Assembly: GCF_015679185.1 (NCBI RefSeq)
Contig: NZ_CP064939.1
Location: 4,402,001 to 4,466,000, forward strand
DNA: 64,000 nt
Source of the DNA: Pedobacter endophyticus
GTDB taxonomy: Bacteria; Bacteroidota; Bacteroidia; Sphingobacteriales; Sphingobacteriaceae
Reading direction: 5' to 3'
A program made the position numbers and the translations under genes. Below are positions 1 to 9,035 of the stretch, one piece after another; position 1 is the first letter of the stretch; every line of letters starts with the position of its first letter. The notes under the pieces were generated by a model that worked only from the letters and a program-made list of their open reading frames with translations, was not told the DNA's origin and made no database searches.

Positions 1-965
1 AAGTCAAGCCAATAATCAGCCGGCCTGGTATACCATCCCTCAACTACATAATTTCCTTGGACATCAGTAATACCCCTCATAAGTGGTAAACCAGCAGCGC
101 GCACGAACTTTGATTCCCTGCACACCAACGACCGCATGATGATCGTCATCATACACCGTAATCCTGCCATGGGGGGGCATTCATCACCGCTAATATTGGG
201 ATCGCCTGGTGTTCCGGGAGACCCTCCTCCAGTGTCACAATCTTCAGGTGGCACGTCACCCGGCTCATCTTCATCATTTGGGCGGGGTTCTTCTCCGGGT
301 TCAGGATCACCTACGCAAATTGATTCCGCCGAAAGCAATCGAGCAGCAACAGAGAACGATGAGCCGTCAGGTCCGTTCACGGTAATCATCTCGTTTGCTT
401 GCTCTTCTGGAATAAACAGATCCGCCAACTTTTCATAGGGAACATCTGGAAAATGATAACCTACTGGTACAGATGCATATTGGTAAGTGGGGATTCCTAG
501 CGGAACCGCTGGATCACGATAATTGCCTTTGTATGGAGCAATTTCTGTATCGAGTGGAAAAGGATAAATAATTAGGCTCCTATCAGCTTTAAGTTTGTCC
601 ATATCCGAATTATTCCTAGGCTTAAACTTGATGTAATAATGGGAAACATTAATTCCACTTTCGGCGATGACGTAGCTTTCCTCTACTGTCATTGTCTTTT
701 TAATAGCTAGTCGTTGATTGCCTCCACCAAACATTATTTTTCCTCTAGCAAACTTAGTAGCTTTATTGTTAATTAACTTTACGTCTCCACTAAGAATTCT
801 TGCAAAAGCCTTTCGCATATTGCTTATTGAATAAGGGTTATTGGTGTTGGAAACCAATTTTTGGGTTTTTGCCACTTCGGGCGATTGCACAGCTTCCTGT
901 TTTTTACAACTTGTGATTGCATAAGAGATGAAGAAGCAGGTTAAAATTAGATGTTTTAATTTCAT
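1..965 (-). CDS. Secreted lipoprotein, 3' end outside window, internally frame-scrambled
   Basis: The reading frame is open from an ATG at 965 to the window edge. The N-terminus is a lipoprotein signal peptide ending in the lipobox AITSC (Cys20), so the product should be anchored to a membrane. The middle is a Pro/Glu/Asp/Gly-rich linker (about residues 220-260). After that linker the annotated frame becomes implausible (CTMMTIMRSLVC) between a run of seven G at 171-177 and a GGGG-type run near 77. The alternative frame across this stretch reads ITVYDDD, then GVQGIKVRARCWFTTYEG, and the original frame then resumes with ITDVQGNYVVEGWYTRP. Two compensating single-base indels (one base lost at the G run, one gained further on) explain this. 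It is either a damaged gene or a sequencing artefact. The family is not named here; the TDVQGNY-type tail suggests a beta-sandwich regulatory-like domain. Confidence 0.7.
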   Translation of the reverse strand, partial: MKLKHLILTCFFISYAITSCKKQEAVQSPEVAKTQKLVSNTNNPYSISNMRKAFARILSGDVKLINNKATKFARGKIMFGGGNQRLAIKKTMTVEESYVIAESGINVSHYYIKFKPRNNSDMDKLKADRSLIIYPFPLDTEIAPYKGNYRDPAVPLGIPTYQYASVPVGYHFPDVPYEKLADLFIPEEQANEMITVNGPDGSSFSVAARLLSAESICVGDPEPGEEPRPNDEDEPGDVPPEDCDTGGGSPGTPGDPNISGDECPPMAGLRCMMTIIMRSLVCRESKFVRAAGLPLMRGITDVQGNYVVEGWYTRPADYWLD

Positions 966-1126
966 AAATTAAGAGCTCATTTTTAAATATGTATTATAAA
1001 AAATTAAATCTATAAAATCCTTATTCATTTTTCTTCCCATTATCAGAATGTTTGTAGATATCATTAGTCTCGAAGTTTTTATCAGTTTACATCAATTTTT
1101 CGGAAAGCTATGTTTATATAAATTAA

Positions 1127-1819
1127 GATTTAGTCCAATACAATAAGGAAAGGGCGCAGGAATACGAGCATATTTATACTATACCAAAGCGACAAACCGA
1201 TTTGTATTCCGCGGAAAGCATTTTACAAAACCTATTCAGTAGAAAGGACTTTCTTGAAATCGCTTTGTGGAACAGAATATTGGACAGACAAAATCGCAAA
1301 AACCGCAAAGTCGATCTATGCGTCTGATGTTAATGAAGCCGTTATCGAAATTGCACGGCAGAAACATCTTGGCAAAGATGTGATATTTGCGGTTGCGGAC
1401 CTTTTCAACATAGAAACCAAACAAGGGTTTGAAGGTCTATTTGGCGTTTTATCTGGAGTCATATTTTACTTCAAGATCTCGATAGATTTCTTGCAACCAT
1501 TAATAAAATTCTGTCTCAGGACGGATTGCTCGTATTTATGGATAACAAAGTTGTAACAGGCAGTAGTATTCAAATCAATAGCACTGACAATTTCGGAAAC
1601 ACCTACCAGTCTAGGAGACTTGAAAATGGTACAACGCACTTAGTATTAAAGAATTTTCCTAGTAAAAACTTTATTATTGATAAACTCTCCAGTATAGCCA
1701 TTGACATACAGTTTATCGATTTGGAATATTTACTGGATCGTGAGTTGCAGGCTGAATGGGTGCAATACTTAAAGGCCGCTTCGATTAAAAAGATGCCTTC
1801 GAATAGTGTTATCTATTAG
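1127..1819 (+). pseudogene. Class I SAM-dependent methyltransferase, frameshifted
   Basis: Three frames must be joined to read one protein. Frame A (from 1127) reads QYNKERAQEYEHIYTIPKRQ and continues to FLEIA. The next frame (from about 1254) carries the SAM-binding motif CGTEYWTDKIA and then SIYASDVNEAVIEIARQKH. The frame switches back near 1450 to FIWSHILLQDLDRF and then ILSQDGLLVFMDNK. Motif I (E-I-A-C-G-T), the acidic residue after strand 2 (ASDVN) and the post-IV segment are all recognisable, so the family call is good. The shifts fall at an extra T near 1252 and at a TTTT run near 1448. A third shift near 1730 is possible, because a neighbouring frame reads EYYWIVSCRLNGCNT and then stops. 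No ATG precedes frame A; a TAA lies directly upstream. The gene is not functional as read. Confidence 0.75.
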
Positions 1820-2090
1820 AACTGAATGAGCGTTTGATCTTATATCCTATTATTACAAATGGAATGATACCAGCAATCAATAATGGCCAAAACCATGTAG
1901 GATATATTGCATTAAACCAAAGCCACCCGATAATAATCATGATAAGTATCCCGACAATGAGACTTTCTTTAAGATTGCCACTTAAGCTCGTTGTGAGCAC
2001 CCCACCGATTATGCAACTTATATAGATGCAGGCTAATTTTACTAAAACTTGCATTACCTCTGGATTACTTAGCAACGGGTGACTGAACAT
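1809..2090 (-). CDS. Small hydrophobic membrane protein, function unknown
   Basis: A 93-residue protein with about three predicted membrane segments (VLVKLACIYISCIIGG, SLIVGILIMIIIGWLWF and PLLIAGIIPFVIIGY) and a basic tail KIKRSFSSNR. The open frame extends about 30 codons further upstream (to about 2187) without an ATG. It reads IYCIGVGAIGLLSSIFAVLQ and could be a fourth segment using a non-ATG start, or the remains of a longer N-terminus. It overlaps the end of the methyltransferase pseudogene by a few bases on the opposite strand. I do not recognise the family. Confidence 0.5.
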   Translation of the reverse strand: MFSHPLLSNPEVMQVLVKLACIYISCIIGGVLTTSLSGNLKESLIVGILIMIIIGWLWFNAIYPTWFWPLLIAGIIPFVIIGYKIKRSFSSNR

Positions 2091-2186
2091 TTCATTTGCT
2101 TGGGGGTAAAGTTTCCCCTGTAAAACGGCAAAAATTGAGCTGAGCAGCCCGATTGCACCTACCCCTATACAATAGATATAATCTTC

Positions 2187-3377
2187 CTAAATTTCATTGT
2201 TATTTAAATTAAGGGTAAATTTAATCTGATCTTCCGTGAGGACAAGCTGCTCAGTCATCATCTTGCTCACCTCGGCATCAGAGGCGGCACTAAATAATCT
2301 GGTGAACCGAATTAAGTCAGCTTCATTTCTAGGTATAAAAGATTGCGCATTATTTCTTGCATTGGCTTGGAACTTTTTTATGATCGGTTGCATCAATGCA
2401 TTGTAGTTTTCAAGTGAAACCGCAAGATCATCTGGCGACCTAGCAAGAAAATGTGACAACGCTTTTGCTCCATATATGGACAGTGAGGCTCCCATGCCTG
2501 ACAAAGCGGTGGGACAATAGCCTGCGTCTCCCAATAAAACCACATGTCCCTTCACCAGGTTTGGGGCATGTACCATCCCCATTTTATCAACGAACATAAG
2601 ACCTTCCTTTAAGAAACCGTCAATTAAATGCTGTACTTCTGAGTTGTAATTTTCAAACGTTTTCTTTAAAAGTTGTTTCGCATTGGAATGTATGTTAGCT
2701 AATTCATCAACATTATAGATATAGCATTGAATTGCTACCTCTTCATTACTAACCGGATAAATGGAAAGCATCTTGTTAATATCCAGGTATGTTTTGACCG
2801 TTCCCACAGTATATGGATGCTTTTCTTTTAGTCTGCCACCCATATACAGCAGATTGAAATCTTCCAGTTGACTTTCGCCAAAATATTTTGTTCTCGTAGA
2901 AGAGCGCAGTCCTTCAGATACTACCACAAGATCAGCGTCTATTACCTTTCCATTAGAAAGTGTGACGATAACTTTGTGTCCCCTTTGTTGCAGTTCGGTA
3001 ATTGTCGTACCGAATATAATGTTTATAGCGCTCTTGACATTATTGTATATCACTTGATGAAGACCGCCCCGCGTGATCAGGATAGACTGATTGGTGTTCT
3101 GATTTACCTTCTCGTAACTTATATTTCGAATCATATTGCCACTGGAATCAAGCCAATGCATAAATTCAGAAGGTGTAGACTCTTTAACAAGATTACCAGT
3201 AAGGCCAATCTCATCCATTATTTTTACGCCAAAACTTTTAAGCGAGACCAAAAAGCCTGCATTATTAAATTGACTTGCTTTGTCTATCACTGTTATCTGG
3301 TGACCTTGATCCGCTAAAAGTTTTGCAGCGGTTATGCCGGCAATACCGCCACCTGAAATAATAATTCGCTTTTTCAT
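2187..3377 (-). CDS. FAD-dependent monooxygenase (PHBH/TetX-like)
   Basis: A single-component flavin monooxygenase of about 396 residues that would hydroxylate an aromatic or polyketide-like substrate using NAD(P)H and O2. The dinucleotide-binding GxGxxG is at the very N-terminus (IIISGGGIAGITAAKLL), followed by the acidic end of strand 2 (ITVIDKAS). The second FAD motif GDAGYCPTALSGMGAS lies near residue 290. The start at 3377 was chosen because MKKRIII places the Rossmann motif where the family has it; an upstream frame start (3440) would add an unlikely 21-residue extension reaching almost to the divergent regulator. The gene is divergent from an AraC-type regulator 88 bases away, an arrangement typical of inducible detoxification. 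TetX-type enzymes are the closest family by style, but tetracycline activity cannot be claimed from the sequence. Confidence 0.85.
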   Translation of the reverse strand: MKKRIIISGGGIAGITAAKLLADQGHQITVIDKASQFNNAGFLVSLKSFGVKIMDEIGLTGNLVKESTPSEFMHWLDSSGNMIRNISYEKVNQNTNQSILITRGGLHQVIYNNVKSAINIIFGTTITELQQRGHKVIVTLSNGKVIDADLVVVSEGLRSSTRTKYFGESQLEDFNLLYMGGRLKEKHPYTVGTVKTYLDINKMLSIYPVSNEEVAIQCYIYNVDELANIHSNAKQLLKKTFENYNSEVQHLIDGFLKEGLMFVDKMGMVHAPNLVKGHVVLLGDAGYCPTALSGMGASLSIYGAKALSHFLARSPDDLAVSLENYNALMQPIIKKFQANARNNAQSFIPRNEADLIRFTRLFSAASDAEVSKMMTEQLVLTEDQIKFTLNLNNNEI

Positions 3378-3409
3378 ATTAATGATGTCTTTTTTTAATG
3401 CTGTAAAAT

Positions 3410-3429
3410 TATACGCACTTTTGTGTATA
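3410..3429. promoter_or_regulatory. Inverted repeat in divergent promoter region, candidate AraC operator
   Basis: TATACGCA-CTTT-TGTGTATA: eight-base arms with one mismatch and a four-base spacer. It lies in the 88-base gap between the monooxygenase and the AraC-family gene, a natural place for the regulator to bind. This is inference from position and symmetry. Confidence 0.4.
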
Positions 3430-3465
3430 AAATAACCCATTAACTAGTAATAATAGTCCAAAACT

Positions 3466-4428
3466 ATGACGCAGGAAATTAATAAACGGACGATGGTTCA
3501 ATTGGCTGCGAAAATGGGAACACCCATTACGGAGAAACAAGGTGAGATAGCTTTACTTAAATTTCATAACATTAAAGTAGTCGACTTACTGCCGGAAATG
3601 ATGGTTATGATCCGTTCACTGTTATCTGAAAAAGAATTTTCTTACCGTCGAAAACCCATTACTATAATAAAAAGCGGGTTGCTCATTTCTTTTCAGAACG
3701 TCTTTAACGGCAGAAACGAGGATCGTGGAGTGATGTGCCCGGCCACCAACTGGGATCGGGAACGCGCCCACGTTCGTATAATTCCCTTACACCTGGATAG
3801 CGAGGTTAAGTTTTCGAAGCAAGTGCATATCGAGCAGATTACAATTCTCGTAGAGACAGCTTACCTAAAGCAGTTCCTTGGAACGGAACAAACAAAATTC
3901 AGCTATCTTTTTAATTTAGAAAAGACATTCTGGATCGACGAGTTTATGTCTCCGGAAATTGCGGCACTGGTAGACGAAGTTGTGAATTCTTCCGCTGCGG
4001 TTTCTTTACCGGACTTTTATTATCGCCTGAAGTCATTAGAGTTGCTTTATTTTTTGTTTAGAAACCTTTCGCAAAGAGAGTCTATTTCCCATCTACATAT
4101 GACTACCAGGGATATTGAGGCCATTTACCGAGTAAGAAACGCAATTGCAGCATCTTTAGACAAAGCATTACCAGCAAAAGAGCTAGCCAAACTATCAGGA
4201 ATGAACGAATTAAAATTGAGAAAGCTTTTCACACAGGTATTTGGTAAAGGCCTATATCCTTACTTTCAACATCTTCGAATGCAGGAAGCAGCAAGACTAT
4301 TAAAAGAAGAGCGACTTTCTGTTTCCGAGACGGGTTATTATGTTGGGTTCACTAACCTTAGCCATTTTGGAAGGTTATTTGAAGAGCACATGGGTGCCAA
4401 ACCTAAAAAATGGATTAGCAAAACTTAG
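3466..4428 (+). CDS. AraC family transcriptional regulator
   Basis: A 320-residue regulator. The C-terminal about 100 residues form the double helix-turn-helix of the AraC/XylS family. Helix-turn-helix 1 is around KELAKLSGMNELKLRKLFTQ; the second is around VSETGYYVGFTNLSHFGRLF, followed by the conserved end HMGAKPKKW. The N-terminal about 200 residues are the effector-sensing part and match no family I can name. It is transcribed divergently from the flavin monooxygenase, which it probably controls in response to the enzyme's substrate. The start codon ATG at 3466 gives a normal family length. Confidence 0.9.
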   Translation: MTQEINKRTMVQLAAKMGTPITEKQGEIALLKFHNIKVVDLLPEMMVMIRSLLSEKEFSYRRKPITIIKSGLLISFQNVFNGRNEDRGVMCPATNWDRERAHVRIIPLHLDSEVKFSKQVHIEQITILVETAYLKQFLGTEQTKFSYLFNLEKTFWIDEFMSPEIAALVDEVVNSSAAVSLPDFYYRLKSLELLYFLFRNLSQRESISHLHMTTRDIEAIYRVRNAIAASLDKALPAKELAKLSGMNELKLRKLFTQVFGKGLYPYFQHLRMQEAARLLKEERLSVSETGYYVGFTNLSHFGRLFEEHMGAKPKKWISKT

Positions 4429-4686
4429 CACAAAATTGCTTATCACAAGTTTCTGATCTCATAATTTTACTTACAAAGCATTCTATTATGTCTTACAAGC
4501 GCATGAACCAGGTTTATCTTATTAATCACAAATTACAAGTTATCTTGAATTCTTTTGAGGCAGTTAATGGGAGTTAGTTAGTTTAATACTATTTATCAAA
4601 TCAAGGTGGATTTATGATAGGCCAAAAAATTTACGGAGAAAATTCTGTCTCAAAAAACGAAAAATTTTGAATGTTGTTATATTGCA
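4429..4686. other. AT-rich spacer without recognisable gene
   Basis: A short stretch after the AraC gene. One short frame (from 4615, MIGQKIYGENSVSKNEKF) stops at once. It may be the lost N-terminus of the next open frame, but this is weak. Confidence 0.4.
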
Positions 4687-5004
4687 GTGATGATATGTAT
4701 CATAGTTATAGACGAGATAGCAATTGGTGAAGCAAATTTGCAAGTGATTGATGAAGCTATGGGGGTAATTGGCGGCAGGTTTGTTCCTTTTCACGCCGAT
4801 CAGAAATTTCAACATGTGATACAGGTTCAATGCGAGATGAAACGAGTTTCCAACATAAATGATTTCAATTATAAAATCAGAACCGGAGATAATGTAGACT
4901 TACATCCTAGTGGTGGTGTTGGAATTACGGACTTGAAGGGCATCAATGAAATCTATATCGAAAGTGCTGGAATAAATTTAAAACAAATAAAGATATTCAA
5001 ATAA
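4687..5004 (+). CDS. Hypothetical protein, possibly a degraded gene
   Basis: A 105-residue frame starting at GTG. The second half has ordinary soluble-protein composition (FVPFHADQKFQHVIQVQ, then YKIRTGDNVDLHPSGGVGI and YIESAGINLKQIKIFK), which suggests real or recently real coding sequence. The first about 20 residues look arbitrary. The frame is open upstream to a stop at 4618, so the native start is probably lost. No family is recognised. It stands alone between the AraC gene and a DUF3891 fragment. Confidence 0.35.
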   Translation: MMICIIVIDEIAIGEANLQVIDEAMGVIGGRFVPFHADQKFQHVIQVQCEMKRVSNINDFNYKIRTGDNVDLHPSGGVGITDLKGINEIYIESAGINLKQIKIFK

Positions 5005-5181
5005 AAAGGTCGCAAATCATGAACATATAATATATTTTGCTCTTAATTTTGCGATTTACATGAAACCACAACTTCATAAAAGTCCTCGATATTTACAATA
5101 GGAAAAAATTGCTTCTAATATCTTCATTTATAATTTCACCCTGCCTTGTTTATAAAATATCTAACACGGCTATTTGTTTCA

Positions 5182-5472
5182 CTATGCACGCGAAATTACC
5201 TGATTATTGTTTTCAACAGCTGAAGCTTTCAGTTGTGACCTGAATTCTTCGTCACTTCCAAACCCGAGCTGTTTTATCGTTCTGATTTCATAACTGACTG
5301 AAAAACGCTCTGCTTCAAAAGGCCAGAGCTCCACAATGATCGCTGCTTCTTTTTGGTGGAGGAAATAGGAAGTTCCGTCCGGTCCGGAGCTGATCTCCAC
5401 CCGCCGGCCCGCCGGCGGGATCTGCGACTGACAGATCAGCAGTGAAAAAAGCATCACAAAATTCCAGAAGCG
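5182..5472 (-). pseudogene. 3' fragment of a duplicated DUF3891 gene
   Basis: This segment is a near copy (about 90% by eye) of the last third of the intact DUF3891 gene at 11556-12269. Both encode SLLICQSQIPP, then GRRVEISSGPDG, KEAAIIVE and PFEAERFSVSYEIRTIKQL, and both end NNNQVISR plus one residue. Similarity starts just after the stop (about 5171) and ends abruptly near 5472 at the sequence ttccagaagcg. There is one extra T in the T run near 5450, which shifts the frame (FCDALSLL in the parent). The apparent N-terminal extension up to 5562 has no counterpart. A dead partial duplicate. Confidence 0.8.
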
Positions 5473-5562
5473 ATCTGAGCGGCCTCCGGGATAACAACGT
5501 TTCAACAGTGCGAAGCGGCTGTTAATTTCGAAAAGACTTATAAAAATAAACCTAAAAAGCAA

Positions 5563-5966
5563 TATCGGAAAAGGAAAACCACGTAAATTCTATCTTAGTA
5601 ATTTGTTACTACTGAGTTTGATGGTGGATTTGGGCAATTCTTCATTGAGTTATTGAGGCTCAGATTTGTGGTTTGAAGAAAAAATTGTTATTTTGGTATT
5701 TGAATACAACAATCCGACTAAATTTAGTGAAAAGCTTCGGCTTAAAAAGCTCTTTCTCACCAAAACTTAAATCGGGTATCGTACAACCAATTTTTGGTTT
5801 CTAAATCGGACCAATTGAGCTAACCAAGAGGTAAATATTGAGACATAACACGGATTCGTATGTTGGTTCGCATCAATTGCTTTAAGTGAAGCAATCTGAA
5901 GCAGATCAAATAGATTATCGGCGTATCTGTTAGCGCTTATGAAAGCTCATAAATAAAAAATAGTGA
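5563..5966. other. Spacer of about 400 bases, no gene seen
   Basis: AT-rich sequence upstream of the DUF2254 gene. I see no open frame of coding character and no clear hairpin; it may hold that gene's promoter. Confidence 0.5.
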
Positions 5967-7229
5967 ATGAAAGTAAAACTCCTGATCCAGAATACGCTTA
6001 AGTCAATGGATATCGTATATTCCAAAACAATCAGCAGTATTGCCTTTATCCCGGCAGTTGTTGCCTTGCTGTTCTTATTTTTATCGGTATTCATGGTCGA
6101 GTTTGATTATTCCGAATCCGGAAAGGCCATTAAGTCAAATTCCCATTGGCTTACCCTTAAAGATGCAAGTACTGCCAGGAGCATTATCTCGACAATTACC
6201 GGCGGGATCATTTCGTTGACCGTATTCAGCTTTAGTATGGTGATGATACTGTTAAATCAGGCCGCCTCACAAATGAGTAACAGGATACTCGAAAAGCTTA
6301 TTGGTAACCGCTTTCAGCAGATTGTTCTGGGCTTTTACATCGGTACTATTGTTTATGCGTTATTCCTCCTCAGTACCATCCGCGATGTTGACTCTGGTGT
6401 ATATGTGCCTGCCATCAGTACCTATCTGTTAATCTCTTTTACAGTAATCGATATTTTCCTTTTCATATATTTTCTTCACTATGTTACCCAGTCGGTAAAA
6501 TATGAAACCATAATCCATAAAATTTTCAACGATACACAGAAAAGTCTTGAGAAGAAATGCGTCATTTCGGATGTTCGCGAACCACCCTCTCATCAATTAT
6601 CAGGTACGGTTGTACATGCCAGCAATTCTGGAATCTATCAGGGCTGCATGGAAAAGCCCCTGCTCGCATTATGCTCACGAGAAAACCTTGTCGTTCATAT
6701 TGAATGGCCAATTGGTACAATGATCATAAAAAATACACCCATTTTATCAGTGTGGAACAAGGATGGGATTTCTGAAGAACTTCGTAAGGAAATCACCGGC
6801 ATGATTAATATACATGGCGGACAAAATATTGATACCAATTATTATTATGGTTTCAGGCAGTTGATGGAAGTGGCCGTGAAAGCACTCAGTCCAGGTATTA
6901 ATGATCCTGGAACAGCGATTTTAAGTCTACAGGCACTTGGTCATCTACTAAAATTTCGAAGTGAATACTACCCGAAACATGCAATCGTTGATCGAGACAA
7001 CGTGTCCAGGATCTTCGTCAAGGAAAGAACTTTTGAAGAGATTTTTGCCGAATGCATTTATCCTATATGGGACTATGGAAAGCATGATCGGCTGCTAACC
7101 ATGGAACTGCATCATATTCTTTTACTACTTTGGACGCAGACAGCCAGGCCGGTTTTTGATAAAATGCTTGACGAAATAAGGCGATCAAAGATGTATCAGG
7201 ATATAGAACTAGGCTTTAAGGGAACCTGA
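5967..7229 (+). CDS. DUF2254 family inner-membrane protein
   Basis: A 420-residue predicted membrane protein. The N-terminal half has four hydrophobic segments (IAFIPAVVALLFLFLSVFMV; ISLTVFSFSMVMILLNQAA; IVLGFYIGTIVYALFLL; YLLISFTVIDIFLFIYFLHYV). A cytosolic domain follows with the family's conserved block around YYGFRQLMEVAVKALSPGINDPGTA. That S-P-G-I-N-D-P-x-T-A stretch is the best marker of DUF2254. The biochemical function of the family is unknown. The ATG at 5967 gives a full-length product. No operon partner: the next gene is convergent. Confidence 0.88.
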   Translation: MKVKLLIQNTLKSMDIVYSKTISSIAFIPAVVALLFLFLSVFMVEFDYSESGKAIKSNSHWLTLKDASTARSIISTITGGIISLTVFSFSMVMILLNQAASQMSNRILEKLIGNRFQQIVLGFYIGTIVYALFLLSTIRDVDSGVYVPAISTYLLISFTVIDIFLFIYFLHYVTQSVKYETIIHKIFNDTQKSLEKKCVISDVREPPSHQLSGTVVHASNSGIYQGCMEKPLLALCSRENLVVHIEWPIGTMIIKNTPILSVWNKDGISEELRKEITGMINIHGGQNIDTNYYYGFRQLMEVAVKALSPGINDPGTAILSLQALGHLLKFRSEYYPKHAIVDRDNVSRIFVKERTFEEIFAECIYPIWDYGKHDRLLTMELHHILLLLWTQTARPVFDKMLDEIRRSKMYQDIELGFKGT

Positions 7230-7349
7230 CCATTCCCACCAGAAAGCAAATATTGTTTAGAAGCATTCAGCATTTTGAAGATTCATCACTAAAAGCTTAT
7301 ACATCAAGTTTCATAAGTACCACGAGAATTTCTTTGCCACATCAGGCTA

Positions 7350-8579
7350 TCAGTTATTCTTTTTGCTGCTAAGACCTGCCATTATAGTTGTTGCGGTCAC
7401 GCCATGAAGAAGGATGGATGTCAAAATGGTAAAGGATACAACTGGCCATAGCACATCCTGCTGATCGAATGTTGCCTGGCTGAAAGCAAAGGCGAGGTAA
7501 TATATCGAACCCATACCGCGAATGCCTAAAAAACTGATCGCAAGTTTTTCCTTTAAAGGGGTTGAACTTCCTAATAGAGACAAGTAGGACGCGAAAGGCC
7601 GCACCAGGACCACAAATGCCACTGATACTAGCGCCATTTTAAAGGTCAGGGGAGCAAGCACTCCACCAACCAAAGAACCACCAAAAAAAATCAGCAGTAC
7701 CGCCAGAAGCATCCGTTCCATTTGATCGGTGAAGGAATGGAGTTGTTGATGATACTCATGGCCTTTCTCATAATGCCTTAATGTCAGCCCCGCAACGAAG
7801 ACCGCAATAAACCCGTAAGCATGAAATGATTCAGTGATCGCGTAGGTAAAAAGCGTAAGGGAAATAGCAAGAAAACCGTCAGTTGCCTTTAACAAACGGT
7901 ATTTTTCAGAAATAGAGAACACCAAATATCCCACCACCTTGCCGCAAAGCCAGCCTATAACCAGGCCTGCTGAAATCTTATAGAAAAGGTAATACCATGT
8001 CCAATGCCACATTGAAGAAGTGCTAATCCCTTGGGAAGCCACTACAATGGCTAGCCATGTAAATGGAAATGCCATTCCGTCATTTAGTCCCGCCTCCGAG
8101 GTAAGTGCAAATCGGGGCTCAGATTTACCGCGTTCATTGGGTGGCCCCACCTGTACATCGGCAGCAAGGACTGGATCTGTCGGCGCAAGAACTGCGGCAA
8201 GCAACAGCGCAGCCGAGAGGGTAAGTCCCAAGACAAAAACGCCCAGCAATGCAGAAATTAATATGGCCAGGATCATGGCTATAAGAATCAACCTGAGCGG
8301 CGTAGACCATTTCTTGAGCGAGAAACTTCTGTCAATCTTGATGCCCGTCCCCATCAAAGAGATGACAACAATCAGCTCTGTGAGGTGAAGCACAAGACTG
8401 TTATCTTTTTGTGGAAGCGGATCGGGCAGCTCTTTCGGCCATATCAGGTAAATTAACACGCCAACACCCACGTAGATAATAGAATAGGATATGCCAATTT
8501 TCTTGGCCATCGAAGGAATAAACGCCATGCCAATACTAGCAATTCCCGCGATTAGCATTAATAGAATATACTGATTCAT
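7350..8579 (-). CDS. Na+/H+ (cation/proton) antiporter, CPA1 type
   Basis: A 409-residue antiporter with about 11-12 membrane segments. The conserved transport core is visible: APTDP near residue 130 (unwound helix of the NhaP/CPA1 fold) and SEAGLNDGMAFP near residue 160, which contains the family's ND carboxylate motif. It would exchange Na+ or K+ for H+ across the inner membrane, for pH and salt homeostasis. The C-terminus lacks a long cytosolic regulatory tail. Monocistronic; a truncated NhaA-type antiporter gene lies just upstream on the other strand, so this site once had two antiporters. Confidence 0.9.
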   Translation of the reverse strand: MNQYILLMLIAGIASIGMAFIPSMAKKIGISYSIIYVGVGVLIYLIWPKELPDPLPQKDNSLVLHLTELIVVISLMGTGIKIDRSFSLKKWSTPLRLILIAMILAILISALLGVFVLGLTLSAALLLAAVLAPTDPVLAADVQVGPPNERGKSEPRFALTSEAGLNDGMAFPFTWLAIVVASQGISTSSMWHWTWYYLFYKISAGLVIGWLCGKVVGYLVFSISEKYRLLKATDGFLAISLTLFTYAITESFHAYGFIAVFVAGLTLRHYEKGHEYHQQLHSFTDQMERMLLAVLLIFFGGSLVGGVLAPLTFKMALVSVAFVVLVRPFASYLSLLGSSTPLKEKLAISFLGIRGMGSIYYLAFAFSQATFDQQDVLWPVVSFTILTSILLHGVTATTIMAGLSSKKNN

Positions 8580-8841
8580 CTTTTAAGGGTTCTTTTTAAA
8601 GATACAAAAACAGGGACATCATACCATAGCCTGATCACATAAATAAGTAAGATATCCGCAAAATGGAGTATAAAACATGGTTACTTGTTCCTTTTAATGT
8701 CATGTAAACATTGATGTCCTTCCTGTTTCCTGAGATCATGGTTTGCCACATGGTTCTTTTTGGAACCATGCTGACACATTTTTTAACAAATCCGCCTATC
8801 GAAGATTATTTTTCTAATTTTACCAAACATCCATCCCTTAT

Positions 8842-9009
8842 ATGAAAGTTACCGAAAAAACTCCCATCGAGAGAATAATCGCCCCAGTGAACAGGTTTAT
8901 CCATCTTGAGTACACCAGCGGCGTTGTATTGCTTCTCAGCGTAATCGCCGCTATTTTAAGCAGACGGATTTCAATAACTATATTGACATCTTTTTGTTGT
9001 CTGTTGTGA
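8842..9009 (+). pseudogene. N-terminal stub of an NhaA-type Na+/H+ antiporter
   Basis: The frame reads MKVTEKTPIERIIAPVNRF, then HLEYTSGVVLLLSVIAAIL. This matches the start of NhaA proteins (the IxxPxxxFxxxExxGGxxLLxxAxxAL pattern). At the point where NhaA continues with the conserved ANSP, the sequence breaks into SRRISITILTSFCCLL and stops. Only about 40 of an expected near-400 residues remain, so this is a deletion remnant. It was found by translating by eye. Confidence 0.6.
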
Positions 9010-9035
9010 TATCCTGTCATTGAGCTGCCACTCTT

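Noticed and set aside
136..438. Plus-strand protein of 100 residues
   Set aside because: It is a shadow of the Pro/Gly-rich linker of the minus-strand lipoprotein; low-complexity Ser/Gly/Pro composition.
5315..5562. N-terminal extension of the DUF3891 fragment as a real small protein
   Set aside because: The extension has no match to the parent gene and arises after a frameshifting extra T, so it is not evidence of a new gene.
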